From assembly GCA_914767715.1 (NCBI GenBank), contig OU612074.1, positions 1,441,501 to 1,505,500 on the forward strand: DNA of 64,000 nt, in the 5' to 3' direction. This document shows positions 49,401 to 62,500 of the stretch, one piece after another. A program made the position numbers and the translations under genes. Position 1 is the first letter of the stretch. Each line of letters begins with the position of its first letter. Origin of the DNA: Membranipora membranacea. Taxonomy: Eukaryota; Bryozoa; Gymnolaemata; Cheilostomatida; Membraniporidae. The notes below the pieces were generated by a model. That model did not search any database and was not told where the DNA came from. It saw nothing but the letters and a program-made list of their open reading frames with translations.

Positions 49401-52400
49401 TCACCTAACACTCACTGGTGAACCACAGCTGTCGTTAATGCGCCCAATTGGTGTTATAGCGAGCACCGCTGCTGCTCTACCAGAGACATCAACCACCACA
49501 CCCACATCAACAACGTCCACATCAAAATCAACATCATCAGCAACATCAACATCTGCTATCAGACTATCATCTTCTCAATGTGAGTATGTTGAATTCAATA
49601 GAAGCTGTAATAAATCTCGTCTTGATCATCTAGATCTTAATTAATATTTAATTTGATTATATGTTTGATTTTCTCTTCCATATATTTTACAACCTATCTC
49701 TGTTTTCTTGTGTAGACATTATGTTATGGTATACCAATCAATTCTCCAAACACCAAACATTTTTTATCTTCCCCCCCCCTCCACTAATTTTGCTGTAATT
49801 TCTTTGCCACGCTATGGAAAACAAGCGTCCAGGATGATGTTGTCTGCCAAATAAAATAGTGTATAATAATATTATTATATTCAATTTTTTTTTTAAAAAG
49901 AGGAAACTAATATATAAAGGGAATTAAAGTCATTTATGGTTGTATTTTTGTAGCCCTGACATCTTCTACAGAAGCTGTGTCACTGATTGAGGCAGAACTG
50001 AATTTTGGGTGAGTCAGTGAATTATTATTTCCTTGCAAAACTTGGTTTGTATGGGATGTTATTATAATCAACAGTACATTCCAAAAAATTTCCATCCATA
50101 TTATTATAAACAAAGTTGAATGAGACTTTTTTGGGGATTTCAACACCAAACTTATGATCACAACACAGTATGTTTGTTGTAGAACTGCAGACAAATCGCT
50201 TGGAGAGTCAACTAAAGAATTCAAAATCTCACAAAAATTTACAGAATCCCTGGCCAGCGCAGACATTGAAGAAAAGATACCCATGGGTCATCAAAGAGAA
50301 GATTTCATTTTGGAATGTTCATTTAGAGGCCGGCAGTGTAAAAACATGTGAGTTATTGACCAAAGTCCCAACCATAAGTGTGCGTATTGTTGTTGTTGTT
50401 GTTTTTGTCGTTTTTGTTGTTTTTGTTGTTTTTGTTTCTGTTGCTTTTGTTGATGTTGATACTAATGCTGTAGATCCACAATGTTTAGCTCCTTCTTTAA
50501 TCCAACATATGGAAACTGTTACACATTTAACTCAGGAGTCGGAAAGGAGGAGGCGGGATTATTAAAATCATACAAATCTGGCAGGCAGTACGGTGAGCAA
50601 GCAGCTTAATCAATTAACCCATGTTGTTTTGTAGCTATCGATTTTCTCTCACTCAACTGTCTCTTTCTTAATTAAAAAAGTCAATGTTATTCTAGTTATA
50701 TAGGTATTATTATGTTAGGAAATTAACTTAGTCAGAGAAAAATTTTGTTTTTCGTCCTAGGACTGAAACTGACACTGGACATAGAAGTAGATGACTATGT
50801 AACAGATCTAGCAGACAGTGCTGGTGTTCGTCTGCTCATCCATAATCCCTACAACATGCCTTTTGTAGAAGATGGAGGACTCTCTCTGCCTCCTGGTAGA
50901 GCTAGTCTTATTGGTATCAAGAAGGTCAGCAAAAATGAACTCATCCGATTGGTTGAGGTTCTCCTGTGGCAACATGAAAAAATAAAGTTCTCGGATATCA
51001 ACTCTAGAGGCATTATTGCTGTCATGTTATCATGTTAATTTGGTTGCATACATCATACATTGTTGTCTGTCCACATATTTATAGTGAACCTTTTACAATT
51101 GAAGGTTCTCATCGACCATTTAGACGACCCTTACAGCAGCTGTCTCTTTGATCTTCATAATCAGGAGGATATAGACGCATATCAGGAGACTTACAAAACC
51201 AACTACACGACCCAGGTACTAGTTTCTATATAAAAATTCGGAAATTCTAACCTGCAGACTGCAGATTCTCGTAGAAGGTATACAGGTATACATGTATAAA
51301 GGTGTAAAGGTAAACATGTATGAAGATATACAGGTATAAAGGTATACGGGTATAAAGGTATACAGGTATACCTGTATACACGTATACAGGTATACACGTA
51401 TACAGATATACAGGTATACAGGTATACATGTATAAAAGTATACAGGTATACAGGTATACAGGTATACAGGTATACAGGTATACATGTATAAAGGTATACA
51501 GGTATACAGGTATACATGTATAAAAGTATACAGGTATACAGGTATACATGTATAAAGGTATACATGTATAAAGGTAAACAGGATTACATGCATACATGCA
51601 AACAGATAGAGAGGTGTACAATGCAAGTCAGTCATCAGGTAAAACAGAGAGTAGATAATACCGTGTAAACAATAACCAACATGATGGTGGAATATCTGGT
51701 AACTAGAGCCTAAAGGCAAGAAGGTTTGGCGTGAATCCATCAGACTAGGCAGTCTACCGTAATTTATTTTGCGAATCCAGGCCTGACAATAACTTCGAAA
51801 TTTCGAGCGATCCATCAGCGTTCTCGGCGGGCTTAGCATGGTAGGCGCCAGAAAGGATAATAAACCCCATTATAAAAAACATTTCCTGTAATGTTAATTT
51901 GTACATATTTCTAGGCCTGTCAGAAGACATGTTACCAGGCAGCAGTAATATCACAATGTGGATGTGCTGATGCTCTGTATCCGACTTCTGGTAAAGCTCT
52001 CAATATTCCAGATCATCTAAATCAGAGTCATCCTCCAATCTGTTCTTCTGAGGACAGGAAACAGAGTAAACTGCTTTCTAACATAGATCACATGAGAAGT
52101 ATAGGTTTGACTAGTCATTACAAGGCTTTACATAAATAAATTGCACAATCATTCCATGGTTTGTCCACATATAGTTATTTTTGTGTAAACCAAATTCATA
52201 TTGCTAATGGATAATTAAACCACTGATGGAATGCAGCTATCACAGACAACCCTCCGATAAACAATACTCTATTAAGTTGACACAAAATGTTGGTGAGAGA
52301 GAGAGATATCATTCGTGAGGAAAAAGGTCAACATTTATATCCTATAGGTGACCCCACAACAATCAATACCCTTTGCATCTCATGAACAGTGTTAGCGAAA

Positions 52401-54514
52401 GAGAGTTTTCATATGTGAGGTAATGGGCCAAATTTGTTATCATAGTATCTTAAAAAAAACTCTCTGATTGAAACTACTACCGTAAAAAATGCCAGTTAAC
52501 TTTTTCCATTTCAGTTTTATGCCTGAAAGATGTAGCCACCAGATTTGAAGCTAATGAATTGGAGTGTGGTCAGTGTAGGAACCCATGCAGGTAAAATTAC
52601 TTAAACAATCGTAGTCATGGATTCCCCTATCAGCATAGCCAATCAGATAGTTGATACTACATGCCCTCTACTTTCCTGAAGTTCCAAAGATTCCTATAAT
52701 TTGGAGCCTACCATGGAAGGAGCCTTTGCTGCTTGCTGTCTAATAAACGCTTCCAAATTATGCCTAGAGTAAAGTCTTCAAGAAAAATTGTTTGATTATT
52801 ATAAAGTATGTCATAGTAACATAAGTGTGAGCCAAATGCATTTTTTTCTTAAAATTATGAGTAGAGATGTTTTTTAAACAGCTCTAATGCATACATTGAA
52901 TAAAGTTTGAAATTATCGAAGGTGTTCTCCTGCTAAAGGCTCCAAATAAGCCAAAAAACAGCAAGGACTCAAGTTTATCAAAGTCAGTTCTCACTGACGC
53001 TGAGTCACGTGACTTATGTAGTGGCGCATGATGTCACAAACATAATTCTCTCACGTTTCAGAATACTTTTCAAAACTTTGGTAACTTACATTTTCAATAA
53101 AACTTGATATAACTAGTTTTAGTCCAACCTAGCTTGTGGCATCATAGAGATTATTCCAGGGAGCAAATTGAGGGAGATTGACCTAAAAGCGGAAAAAAGT
53201 TGATTTTTCTTAAACATTTCACAAGGGTCACAAGGGTCACAGTTATTTTACTTGGTTTTCTGTCGTCAATTTCCCTCATCAGGACAATAGATAAAATATT
53301 TGATCAAGAGAATTATATTTATTTATTTATCCATTTTATTCACTTATCAAGCATGTGCATATAGGACCATTCGGTAAATCAAGATGGCTTGTTGCTATTT
53401 CTAACTCAGAATACCAATAATATATTTACATACATATGAGTTTTGTGCGAATGTTCGTTATAGTGAGGAGGTGTATAAATACAGTTTATCATCGAGCATG
53501 TGGCCATCAGAAGCAGCCATGAAGAAAACCATAGATCGGCTCTCTGTATTGAGCTCTAAAGTTTCCATCATCAACAGTAAGATACCATTTCTGCTATAAT
53601 TGAAAGCTACTCAATAAAATGATCACTTTGCCACCCTTACAGTGTTTATGATGCTCACATGAAATGGTAAATGACTGTAGGTAAATCAATAGTTAATATT
53701 TCTCTACGAGGTAGCAATTATCACTGGAGTTCTCTCCTGACTGTGTGCAGCGGAATTATATTTATATTCAATTTTTGGCGCTGTCTAAAATAATTTACAG
53801 TAACTAGTCTGTGCCGCATCCAAAGAGTTGCGGATGAAAATATTGAGATTGTGACCTAAATGCACAATATATCAAATATAACTTATCAGCCCACTGGCTT
53901 ATACTTCTCACTGTGAAACAGTATATTATATTAAATTTCAGATACACATAAGGTCAGAGAAAACTACCTCAAAGTAAATGTTTACTATGAAGATTTAAAT
54001 CAGGAGGCTTACTCTGAGCGGCCAGCTGTTCCTGTGAGTAAATTATAACTTGGTCAGACTGCTGAATTATTATTTCAGGGATCTTGGTATCAGGAATAGA
54101 TGACACTTTTACACCCTCCCCTATATAGTCACCAAACCTATGAGTGAATTGCTGTGTTTTTAAAATATGGTTTCACATTGGCGAGGCACCAAGAGAACAG
54201 TTTCAAAGACTAGCCTATGTGATTAATCTCCAGACTTTCGTGTCACTATTTATGGCCAAGAAAAAGGAAAACATAATTCAGATATAAATATAATCAAAAC
54301 AAACACCCAGTGATTACCACATATCAACATAGAATAACTAAAACTTGATGTTTTACAGGTCGATACATTGCTGGCGAATATTGGAGGAACGCTCAGTCTC
54401 TTTATTGGAATGTCTTTTGTGACCGCATTTGAATTTATTGAATTTATAGTTGATGTAATTGCTCTTACATTTTATAAAGCAAAGTATCGTAATAGGGTTA
54501 TACCTCTAGTGTAG
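43408..54514 (+). CDS. Gene D: DEG/ENaC channel with C-type lectin domain (one frameshift)
   Basis: Twenty exons: 43408-43585, 43886-44143, 45038-45230, 45707-45866, 46204-46322, 47160-47237, 47565-47648, 48286-48345, 49180-49260, 49460-49579, 49954-50008, 50183-50347, 50474-50592, 50761-50924, 51105-51215, 51915-52065, 52515-52590, 53464-53576, 53942-54033, 54359-54514. The sum is 2533 nt, one more than a multiple of three. The extra base maps to a T10 run (45815-45824) in the lectin exon, which has 160 nt where 159 would keep the frame; without it the product would be 843 aa. Landmarks: gating His-Gly at 50-51, TM1, FPAVTFCN, furin-like RKRR at 141-144, lectin motifs (GRCIHVS, HEETCRNLFG, WLWADG, CSYFNWNC, LVACEFP), five Thr/Ser stalk exons, Cys-rich ectodomain, TM2 with G-M-S. 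It may be functional if the slip is a sequencing error or polymorphism; otherwise it is a recent pseudogene. Confidence 0.85.
45329..45670. mobile_element. hAT-like non-autonomous element
   Basis: CAGGGCTGCCCAACGAGTGG followed by GGCCGCATGCGGCCCC is characteristic of hAT (Charlie/ZBED-type) ends, and GATGCGGCCCCCACAATCCTG closes the right side imperfectly. No clean 8-bp target duplication is visible. It sits between the two halves of the lectin domain, in intron 3 of gene D. Confidence 0.45.
46512..46549 (+). mobile_element. LINE/SINE 3' tail
   Basis: CATGTTTGTGATAGCTAATA followed by AATCAATCGATCAATCAAAA, the same tail as at the window start. Within intron 5 of gene D. Confidence 0.5.
51276..51600. 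repeat. 8-bp minisatellite
   Basis: About 40 units of CAGGTATA, with CATGTATA and AAGGTATA variants, fill part of intron 15 of gene D. The long open frames on both strands (Tyr-Thr-Cys-Ile-Pro-Val type) come from the repeat and are not genes. Confidence 0.9.
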
Positions 54515-57052
54515 GCATTTCTAAGTTATGTCAGGAATGGCTCATCATCTTATGAGTCATGAATTCGTAATCAAGCTATGAATAATGTGTTTCTGTATAT
54601 TGAATGTTTTATTTTTTATGATTTCAGTTTTTGACACCTCAGTTCGTCATTACATGGTATTTTCAGATGGCAGTGTCTTACCTCTTTTGTTGTAAATATT
54701 TTATTACAATATCTCACAATTTATGAGCAAGGAATGTATTGAGTATTAGTTTTGTGAAGACTGCTCTGTTTTATTAACAATTATTATCCTATATTAATTT
54801 CAAGAACAATACCATTTTTACTGCTTAGTTCTGTTCAACGCTACCCTCTCTTTCAATCTTTGAGAAGAAGATATGGATTATTTTTTTTGCGAAAATTGAT
54901 TGATAAAATATAAATTGGTTCGGATATCTTTACAAACCTCATCAAGCTTTTGACTGGCTGTTTGACATATTTTTGTTGATGCCTGAGATGCTAACGCCCG
55001 TCCGTGAGTTTGTGAAGGGAATGCATATATATTATATGATTTACCATACATATATGTACTTGAAGCATACTTTTTAGTTATATAAAGCAAGGACGCCATA
55101 AAGTGTGGCAGTAACTGTGAAAGCATGTATAGCAAGTTTAGATTTTCTGTTGCGATGCAGAGGGATACGTAAAAGCTGTGCATCAAGGCCACTTGACACC
55201 ACATCTCATTTCTTGATCAAGTGAGAGCATGGACACAAATATGGTAGACTCTGTGAGTGAGATCATCACCGAGTGCAATGCTCACGTAGGCATTGGGGCT
55301 TGGCAGACTACAAGTATATGAGTCGGAGACCCCACATTCTTTGGAAGCATCACACTTAGGGGTACAAACGTACTACTAATATAAAAGTGCAGGGAATTCA
55401 AAGCAAGTCATTTCTTTGGCATCCACGCATCAACATTTGTAAAAACTTATTGGGCTTGAACAGACATCAATATTACCACCAAGCTATGAAATATCTGAGT
55501 TGTCTTACCATACTAGAAGACAACACAACTCCAGTGGCCAAACAGTAAACATAAAGTGGCCAATCACCTGTTAGAAAAGTGATTCTGAATAAATTGTAAC
55601 TGGTCGTGTTTCTTACTTTCTTGCAGTTTCCGTTTGGACCACAGCTTCAAAACACAGCAGGGTCAGACAAATAAAGTTTTACTCTCACTACCATTCTCTT
55701 GATTGCTTTTTATTCACTCTGGGATGAGTCATTCCGGGTATGTGTATGTGGCAGCACATATGTATGTTTGATCTAGTTGTGATATGGGCTACTGCAAAAC
55801 TTTTTGGCTAGCAAATACCATGACCGAAGGTTTATATTTAATTGATTGACATGTCAATTATTTGCAGTCCAAGATGCCTGTGCTGTGGGGATAACAAGCA
55901 CTGGTATCCTACTTAGCTAGCTGTTTTGTGCCAAAGTTGCCATGCGAGCCATCGTCAGTGCAAACCTCAGTTCTTCTTCCTGTTATTATTTAAGGGTGTA
56001 TACTAGAGATTGTTACTTGGATCAAATGTCAAGTTGTCTTCAGATTTTAGAAATACTATTGTGTGCAAAGGGCATTAAAAAGAAAGGGGATTAAAAATAA
56101 ATATCCAAATTGTAAAATTGATTTGTATGAAGACTTTCCTAGACTCCTGAGCCTGACCTCGCAGGCCATATTCAACATTGACGCTTCACTTGTAGTGCAT
56201 CGGAGACTAAGCTCTACAATTAATGCAGTGAGCGAAGATTGCTCAGTAAATTTCATGTAGGTAGGATGACCTTTATCAAAGAAGTACTAGTGTAAATTTA
56301 TGGAACGCTTTGTACCAGGATGAGTGTGTAGGATCTTCAGGCTCAAGAGCACGGCTTTGGTATCATAGGAGTTGTAACATGTACAGCCAGCAAGAGGTAA
56401 ACAAGATTGAAATGTGTTAGGTGATGCTGTACACTCACACTTTGAATTTGGATTTGCCCTATTGGATGTGAGAAGTACTAAGAGTATGAGAGTATTATAC
56501 TTAAATCCATTCTCCCACCCTACAAGGCATGGGTCTCTTTTCTAAGGCAATGATACGGTTTCTAAATGAATATATAATGCATCAATATTTCCTAGTTGTG
56601 TTCTTGAGTAAGCTAACTATCCAAAACACTATCCCCAAGTAAGAAAACGCTCTCTCGGTGAATTGAATATTTGAACATTTACCTCCTTTCTAGCCAATGT
56701 GATTGGTTGAGTTGGTAACAGCCAGGTCATTAGGGTGCTCTACCTAGAGATAATGCATAGAATATGATCTCCACGGGTTTAAACCCATGGCATCCATGTT
56801 ACTAAGCAGCCACTCTACCTGCTATCAGAACAAGTGATGAGAATATGGTTAAACATAAACCGATTGAGGCCACCTCAGTAGGTAGTTTTTGGGAAGTTTC
56901 ATATGACCTTACATTGGCTATCTCACTTCAACCAACCAATCAGAGCCAACGCTACTCAAAGTCTTACCTCTCTGCTGGTAGACATATCAATGATATGCCA
57001 CATGTAGAGTTCAACTATACCATAATTATTTTTATTGCAGCTCCACCTAGGA
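54515..57052. other. Intergenic region between gene D and CYB5RL
   Basis: No gene was recognised. At about 56700-56800 a plus-strand GGTTGAGTTGGTAAC...GGGTTTAAACCC pair resembles degraded A and B boxes of a SINE. The longest frame (108 codons, minus, 55204-54878) resembles no family I know. The end of the interval may hold a 5' non-coding exon or intron of the reductase gene, since an acceptor (TTTTTATTGCAG) precedes 57041. Confidence 0.35.
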
Positions 57053-58024
57053 ATGAGAAGTTACCTGTTGCGCAAATACCTGTTTGATGCAGTAGGAAGG
57101 TGTCAACCCACCAATTATATACGAGGAATGGCGACTAACCCCACCTTACCACCGAAGCCACGCCCACCAGCAGACTCTGATTGTTGTAACTCTGATTGTG
57201 CTCTATGTGTCAAAGACATCTACACACAAGAACTCAAAATATGGCAGCAGGAGTGTCGGAACATACTGCTAGGTCAGGCTCCTAAAAGCTCATTATCCCC
57301 GCTGACTTATACTAAATGCCCTGTTCTCAAGGTACAATCTATGACCCGCAACACTAGTGTATATACATTTGACAGTAAAGGTTTTGTTAATATATTGCCT
57401 GGTCAGCATCTGATAGTTAGAGATAGTGTAGACGGAGTAGGAAGTATAACCAGGCAGTATACACCAGTATCTGTACCTCAGCCTGAGGACCTGACCTTCA
57501 AAATAATGATCAAACACTACGAGACGGGTCTCCTCACTTCTCAAATAGCAGATAAGTGGATAGTCGGATCGGAGGTGGAATGGCGAGGCCCTTTGGGGAC
57601 ATTTATTCACCCACCTAACAAGTTCATGAAGTATCTTATGCTAGCTGCTGGGACTGGAATAGCTCCTATGATAAATATTGCTAGAGCGATAACTGCAGAT
57701 GAAAGCGATATCACCTCATTAAGACTCATGTATGCCAACCGAACATATGAGGACATTTTGCTGAGACCTGAACTCAAAGAGTTGGCTCAGAGTTGGAACT
57801 TCACCTATAAAATGTATTTCAGTCAGGATCCAGATGTTAAACAAAAGAAATCCTACGGAGAAAATGTTGAGGGCGGCAAGATTAGTTTAGCTGATTTGAG
57901 TGCTGAACTTACCAAATTGAACTCTACCCGAGTGTTGATTTGCGGGACTCGAGAATTCGATAACAGCATGTTAGAATACTGTAAAGAACTAGGATGTTCT
58001 CCTGAAAATATATATAAGTTTTAG
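57053..58024 (+). CDS. CYB5RL: NADH-cytochrome b5 reductase-like flavoprotein
   Basis: A single coding exon of 323 aa from ATG 57053 to TAG 58022. An acceptor at 57040 puts the ATG 12 nt inside the exon, so a 5' non-coding exon is likely. The first 25 residues are basic with no acidic residue but one Asp, like a mitochondrial presequence; a second Met lies at 26. Residues about 36-60 form the Oxidored-like motif PPRPPADSDCCNSDCALCV typical of CYB5RL. The ferredoxin-reductase fold follows: RQYTPVS (134-140) for FAD, AAGTGIAPM (198-206) for the nicotinamide nucleotide, and ICGTREFD near the C-terminus. Length matches vertebrate CYB5RL (about 315 aa). It should pass electrons from NADH through FAD to a one-electron acceptor such as cytochrome b5; the partner is not known here. 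Confidence 0.92.
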   Translation: MRSYLLRKYLFDAVGRCQPTNYIRGMATNPTLPPKPRPPADSDCCNSDCALCVKDIYTQELKIWQQECRNILLGQAPKSSLSPLTYTKCPVLKVQSMTRNTSVYTFDSKGFVNILPGQHLIVRDSVDGVGSITRQYTPVSVPQPEDLTFKIMIKHYETGLLTSQIADKWIVGSEVEWRGPLGTFIHPPNKFMKYLMLAAGTGIAPMINIARAITADESDITSLRLMYANRTYEDILLRPELKELAQSWNFTYKMYFSQDPDVKQKKSYGENVEGGKISLADLSAELTKLNSTRVLICGTREFDNSMLEYCKELGCSPENIYKF

Positions 58025-59588
58025 TTTTTAGTTTATTCTCAATCAGCTTGTTTGTTCCACTGAAAGTATCTTTCTTCATTACTTTACTGGTGCTTAGATC
58101 ATGTGTTATGTGTGACATACATGCATATCCTATTTATTGTTTTTTGTTCTGTGTGACATAAATTTAATGTCAAAATGAAATTTACGGTACTGTGGTGTTT
58201 CGTATATCAATATCGGGCTTCTAAATCCATTCTATTCAAGTTATCACATTGTATCTGTAAACGTGTTAATGTCTATAAATATCTGTCACCATTCACAAAC
58301 AATGAAATTTCAAAAATAGATGCTCGTAATTGGCTGGTTTGACACAATTTCCCTCCGCAAGAAATGATTTAGCACCAATTTTACAAACAGGAATATCACA
58401 GCTTAAAATATGAATGCTAGGTTTAACGAATGCCACAGCATGACATAAATCAAATTTTTTTAGGAATTAGATAAATAATAATTTTTCAGTTTGTCCTATG
58501 AGTTAAACTGTTTGAACCAGTCAGCGAAACTGAATCAATGTGATGTCCATCCTATATAGGGTACTTTATAAAAGCACTTCTATTTGTCTTCTCTGTCGTT
58601 GTTTAGGAGAAACGGCTCGATTGGAAATAGGCCAATACAAGTAATATTAAGTTTCTTTTGTTTGTTTTGTTTATTTCACATTGAGGATGATTTGTTACAT
58701 TTTACCAGGGATGGTGGTTTAACAAGCAGAAGACCACTCATTTAATTACAGTATGACCATAAGGGAGTTGTCTACCCAAAGATGATTGCTAGCCTGTATC
58801 ATCTGGCCAATCATGTGGCTCAAACCAAAATAGACCAATCCAAACTTAATTTAATTCACAGCTACTACGTTTATACAGTTTCTTCATGTTTCCGGTTTAT
58901 CTCATAATTTTTTTGGGTAGTCATTTGACAAAAAGTATAGTCAGATAAATATAGAACGGCAGGCTCACTCACAGGTACAAACTGATACTTACCCAGTCTA
59001 GTCAATCTAGGTTGATTAGGAATTATTTATAATTTGATTGTTTTTTTATATGAATTATTTCTTTTGGTGATGACTAATTTGCTCACTCACAACAATGAAC
59101 TAAACCTTAGTTCATTGCTCACAATCTATTAATTAGGCCTATCAAGGAGTAACAGGTACCCCTGTTACTCCTTGGGCCTATCTATACTATGGGCTAATTT
59201 ATTATTGTTTTTCATGAATATGAACTTGATGTTGGTCATATATAGTTGTCTTATTGTATAATTGGCTGCCATCAACTACATACTACTCCATGTTTTTGTC
59301 ATGAGTCAAACATGGCCAGAGTTTTGAAGTAGACCTGTACATTGAACATATCATTCTTGCTTTGTTTAAAGTGTCAAAAATGACCTCTATTCTCCTCATC
59401 TAAATATAGGCTTATCAATATATACTAACTCTTTGAGTTTATCAGCTGCAAAATGTGCTACTTTGCTTATTGCCGATCCGATGGCTTTGAGAGGAGATTA
59501 TTTTTTCTAATGTGTAGTCATTTGGATATGACAAGTGTTATGATTGCGTGATATTCACCAATTTGTTCTTCTCTGAAAGAGAAACAGA
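58025..59588. other. Intergenic region between CYB5RL and COPS7
   Basis: AT-rich with no recognised gene. At 59143-59174 the arms CAAGGAGTAACAGG / CCTGTTACTCCTTG form a 32-bp near-perfect hairpin; related CAAGGAGTAAC words occur at about 2700-2780, suggesting a dispersed repeat. The interval must hold the COPS7 promoter, unless a 5' non-coding exon lies in it. Confidence 0.4.
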
Positions 59589-62500
59589 ATGATGAGTGGA
59601 GAGAAGACTAATGCTGTATTAGAACAGTATCTGGTGCTAGCTAAAGGTGCTCGTGGTGCAGCAGCTGTATCATTAGTCAAACAGGCACTAGAAGCTCCCA
59701 GTCTGTATGTGTTCGGTGAGCTGCTGCACTGTAACTCTGTTAAACAGGTGAGTAGAATAAAGACATATTATTGGGTATCCTAAAATCCAATATTCCTAAA
59801 TTCTTAATTAGATCTGTTCTTCTTGGGTATTCAGGCTGTGATTGCGTTGATCGATACCATATCGACAGCTCAACCAACTTTTATTTTTCTACAAAGGCTT
59901 TTGCTGAGGTGTTTTGACATGTTACCTGTTGTGTATACTCGGATTATTTATATAGATCAATTAATAACGCTGCTTCCCAAGATATCATGAAAACACTTCA
60001 CTAAGTTAATTTTGCATGTTTTGCTGCACATCAAGAGTTGCTCCCTCTTTAGTTTATGTGACGCCAGCCTGAAATTTTCTCTGTTGTAGTTAGAAGAGTC
60101 AGCTGAACACAAACCTTATGCAGACCTGCTGAGAATATTTGCTTATGGCAAATGCTCTGATTATATCAGTGAGTATATCAAATCAATGTTACTACACTCT
60201 CAGATACTATCTTATAGTGCATAGATGGACATTCAAATCATGTTTGATGTTTGTTTATTTAGACATTTCCTGTATCACTCCTAAAAAGGTTGACAAAATT
60301 GAAATGTTTACATAAAAATTGATGGAAAAATATTGCACTAGTTGAAAAATCTCATATAGAATTCAACAAAGCTGTTCTGCCGTTTTACAGTGCGGCATTT
60401 GCTGGGTCGGTATTTGTCGATTACTGCTTTACGGGCGGATTTTCTTTGAGTGTTAGGTCTGATTCTATTGTTCAGCGGATGGGTATTATCTGTTGAAATT
60501 TTTAAAAAGTGTTCGCTGCATAGAGACATTAACAAGTTGGATATATAGGGTAAGGCTAGCTTGGTCAGTCTATCGTCATAGTGCTCTTTGTGTGGCATCA
60601 TCATTTGTGTTGCGTATCTCTGCACTTTCTCTAGTTTCTCTTTATCAGCTTCGGAGGTAAACTGAAACCATACTGGGCAGGCGTAGGAAAGAACGGGTCT
60701 GTCATTTTTCCTGCGGTGTTCATACCCATGGTCTTAAGCTGCTTCATCAGATACAGTCTACTATTGCATTTGCTCACGACAGAGTCTATGTGGTCACTAA
60801 AAGACAGTTGAGAGTTTACAGTGACTCCTAATAGTTTAGCAGATTTAGATAGGGAGATAAAAGTATCATCACTGGGGTTTACATCGAGGTTCATACCAGG
60901 TCGGTCAGAAAAAGCAATATTAAATACAACAGTCTTGCTTGAGTTGAGAGAAGCATACTGTTTTCTAAAGACACTGCAAATGAACCATAAACATCAACCC
61001 GCCGCCCTGACTCATACACTACGGCCAAATATTATTAACTATGTACCTGTGAGTCATTGATCTCTCTTACTCATGTCTTACCTGTGAGTCATTGATCTCC
61101 TCTCTTACTCATGTCTCACAGTCACAGCACTACCTTCAAGCTGTTGAGAAATTCAAGGATTTTGAATTCTCTCAAGAAGTTGATCATTCACTCATCTCTT
61201 TTCAGGATAAAAACTCGATTTTCTGACTCAAGTCACCTTTTTAGTTGGGAGATTGTAGAATTCCTTTTTTTTCTCACCTTAGCTAACAAACAGACATTGC
61301 CTGAGATCTCAGCCGGTATGATACGTAAGTTAAGGCATCTAACTATCGTCTCCTTAGCGACAAACAACAAACAGATACCATATGGGCTACTACTGAAGGA
61401 GCTTGACCTTCACAACGTCCGAGAATTGGAGGTTTGTAGTTGTGTTGAATTCCAGTCATTTAAATCAAAGCATAATTTTTTGTAGAAAGTTCCAAATTTC
61501 GCAAATGGCTGAAACAAATGTCAGCAATGCTGCAGTCACAATTTTTGCAGGGAACAAGCAATTGATTGTATGAAAGAGCTAATTTCCACTTTCAGAGAAG
61601 TATCTAAGAATAAGTAAATAGTTAGCGTTCAATCATTAACAAATCTTTAAACAATGTTCTGGGGATTTCAGTTGACGTCATATGCTCATATCATCAGAAT
61701 ATCAAACAATTTGTACTATTTAGCCTGTTCCACGATTGATAAACAAAAACAATGACATATTTTCAATATTTAAACCGCTAAGTCACTGGAGTTAGAACCA
61801 AAGTAGCTGTTATGAGTTACACATGATCCATAAATGTTAACGTTCTCTACCACAACATATATAGATGTTGCCGATTGTTTATTGACAGGACCTGATAATA
61901 GAGGCGATATACGCTGGAGTGATCAAAGCGAGGATGGACCAGAGTAAACAGTTACTAGAAGTTAGATACACACTGGGTAGAGATATACAAATATCCGAAC
62001 TCAGTAAACTTCTCGGTTAGTATCTCTACCATAGACTCGTCATTACTAAGTCCTGCATCGGCAATAATATTCATGGCGTACTGTTTCTACATGCTAAAAA
62101 AGGCTACACAACTAAATTAAAAATTATCAACTATGACAACATCTCTATGCTCAATATATGCAACAAGCCAAAATATATTATTTCTTTTGTCCATAGTTCA
62201 ATTGGAGACTGCAAGTCCTGGAAGAAAAAAATATCTTAGTGATTGTATGCCGCCTACATTTGAACCATTCCATCATAATGAATAGTTCCATGCTATGACT
62301 ATACTTTATTCTGATCTGATCTGTTTATGAATTCCTCAGTCTGATCTTACTTCGCCTTGCAGCCCTGTTGACACTGTAATTAGTTTGTAGTGCTCAATAG
62401 TAAATCAAGTTCCAATGAATCATAGTTATCTTCTCTCTGACATCACACAAACAACTCTGGTTTATGCTGATAGATTTGAATAGATCAATAAAAATTGTTG

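Noticed and set aside
50170-50565. 131-codon frame overlapping gene D channel exons
   Set aside because: A shadow frame running through two real exons and the intron between them; the other frame encodes the conserved LGHQREDFILECSF motif.
51203-51839. Tyr/Thr/Cys-rich open frames up to 206 codons on the minus strand
   Set aside because: They follow the 8-bp CAGGTATA repeat inside a gene D intron and have no independent gene signals.
54878-55204. Possible 108-aa minus-strand gene
   Set aside because: No family similarity recognised and no splice or poly(A) context; random frames of this size are expected in 64 kb.
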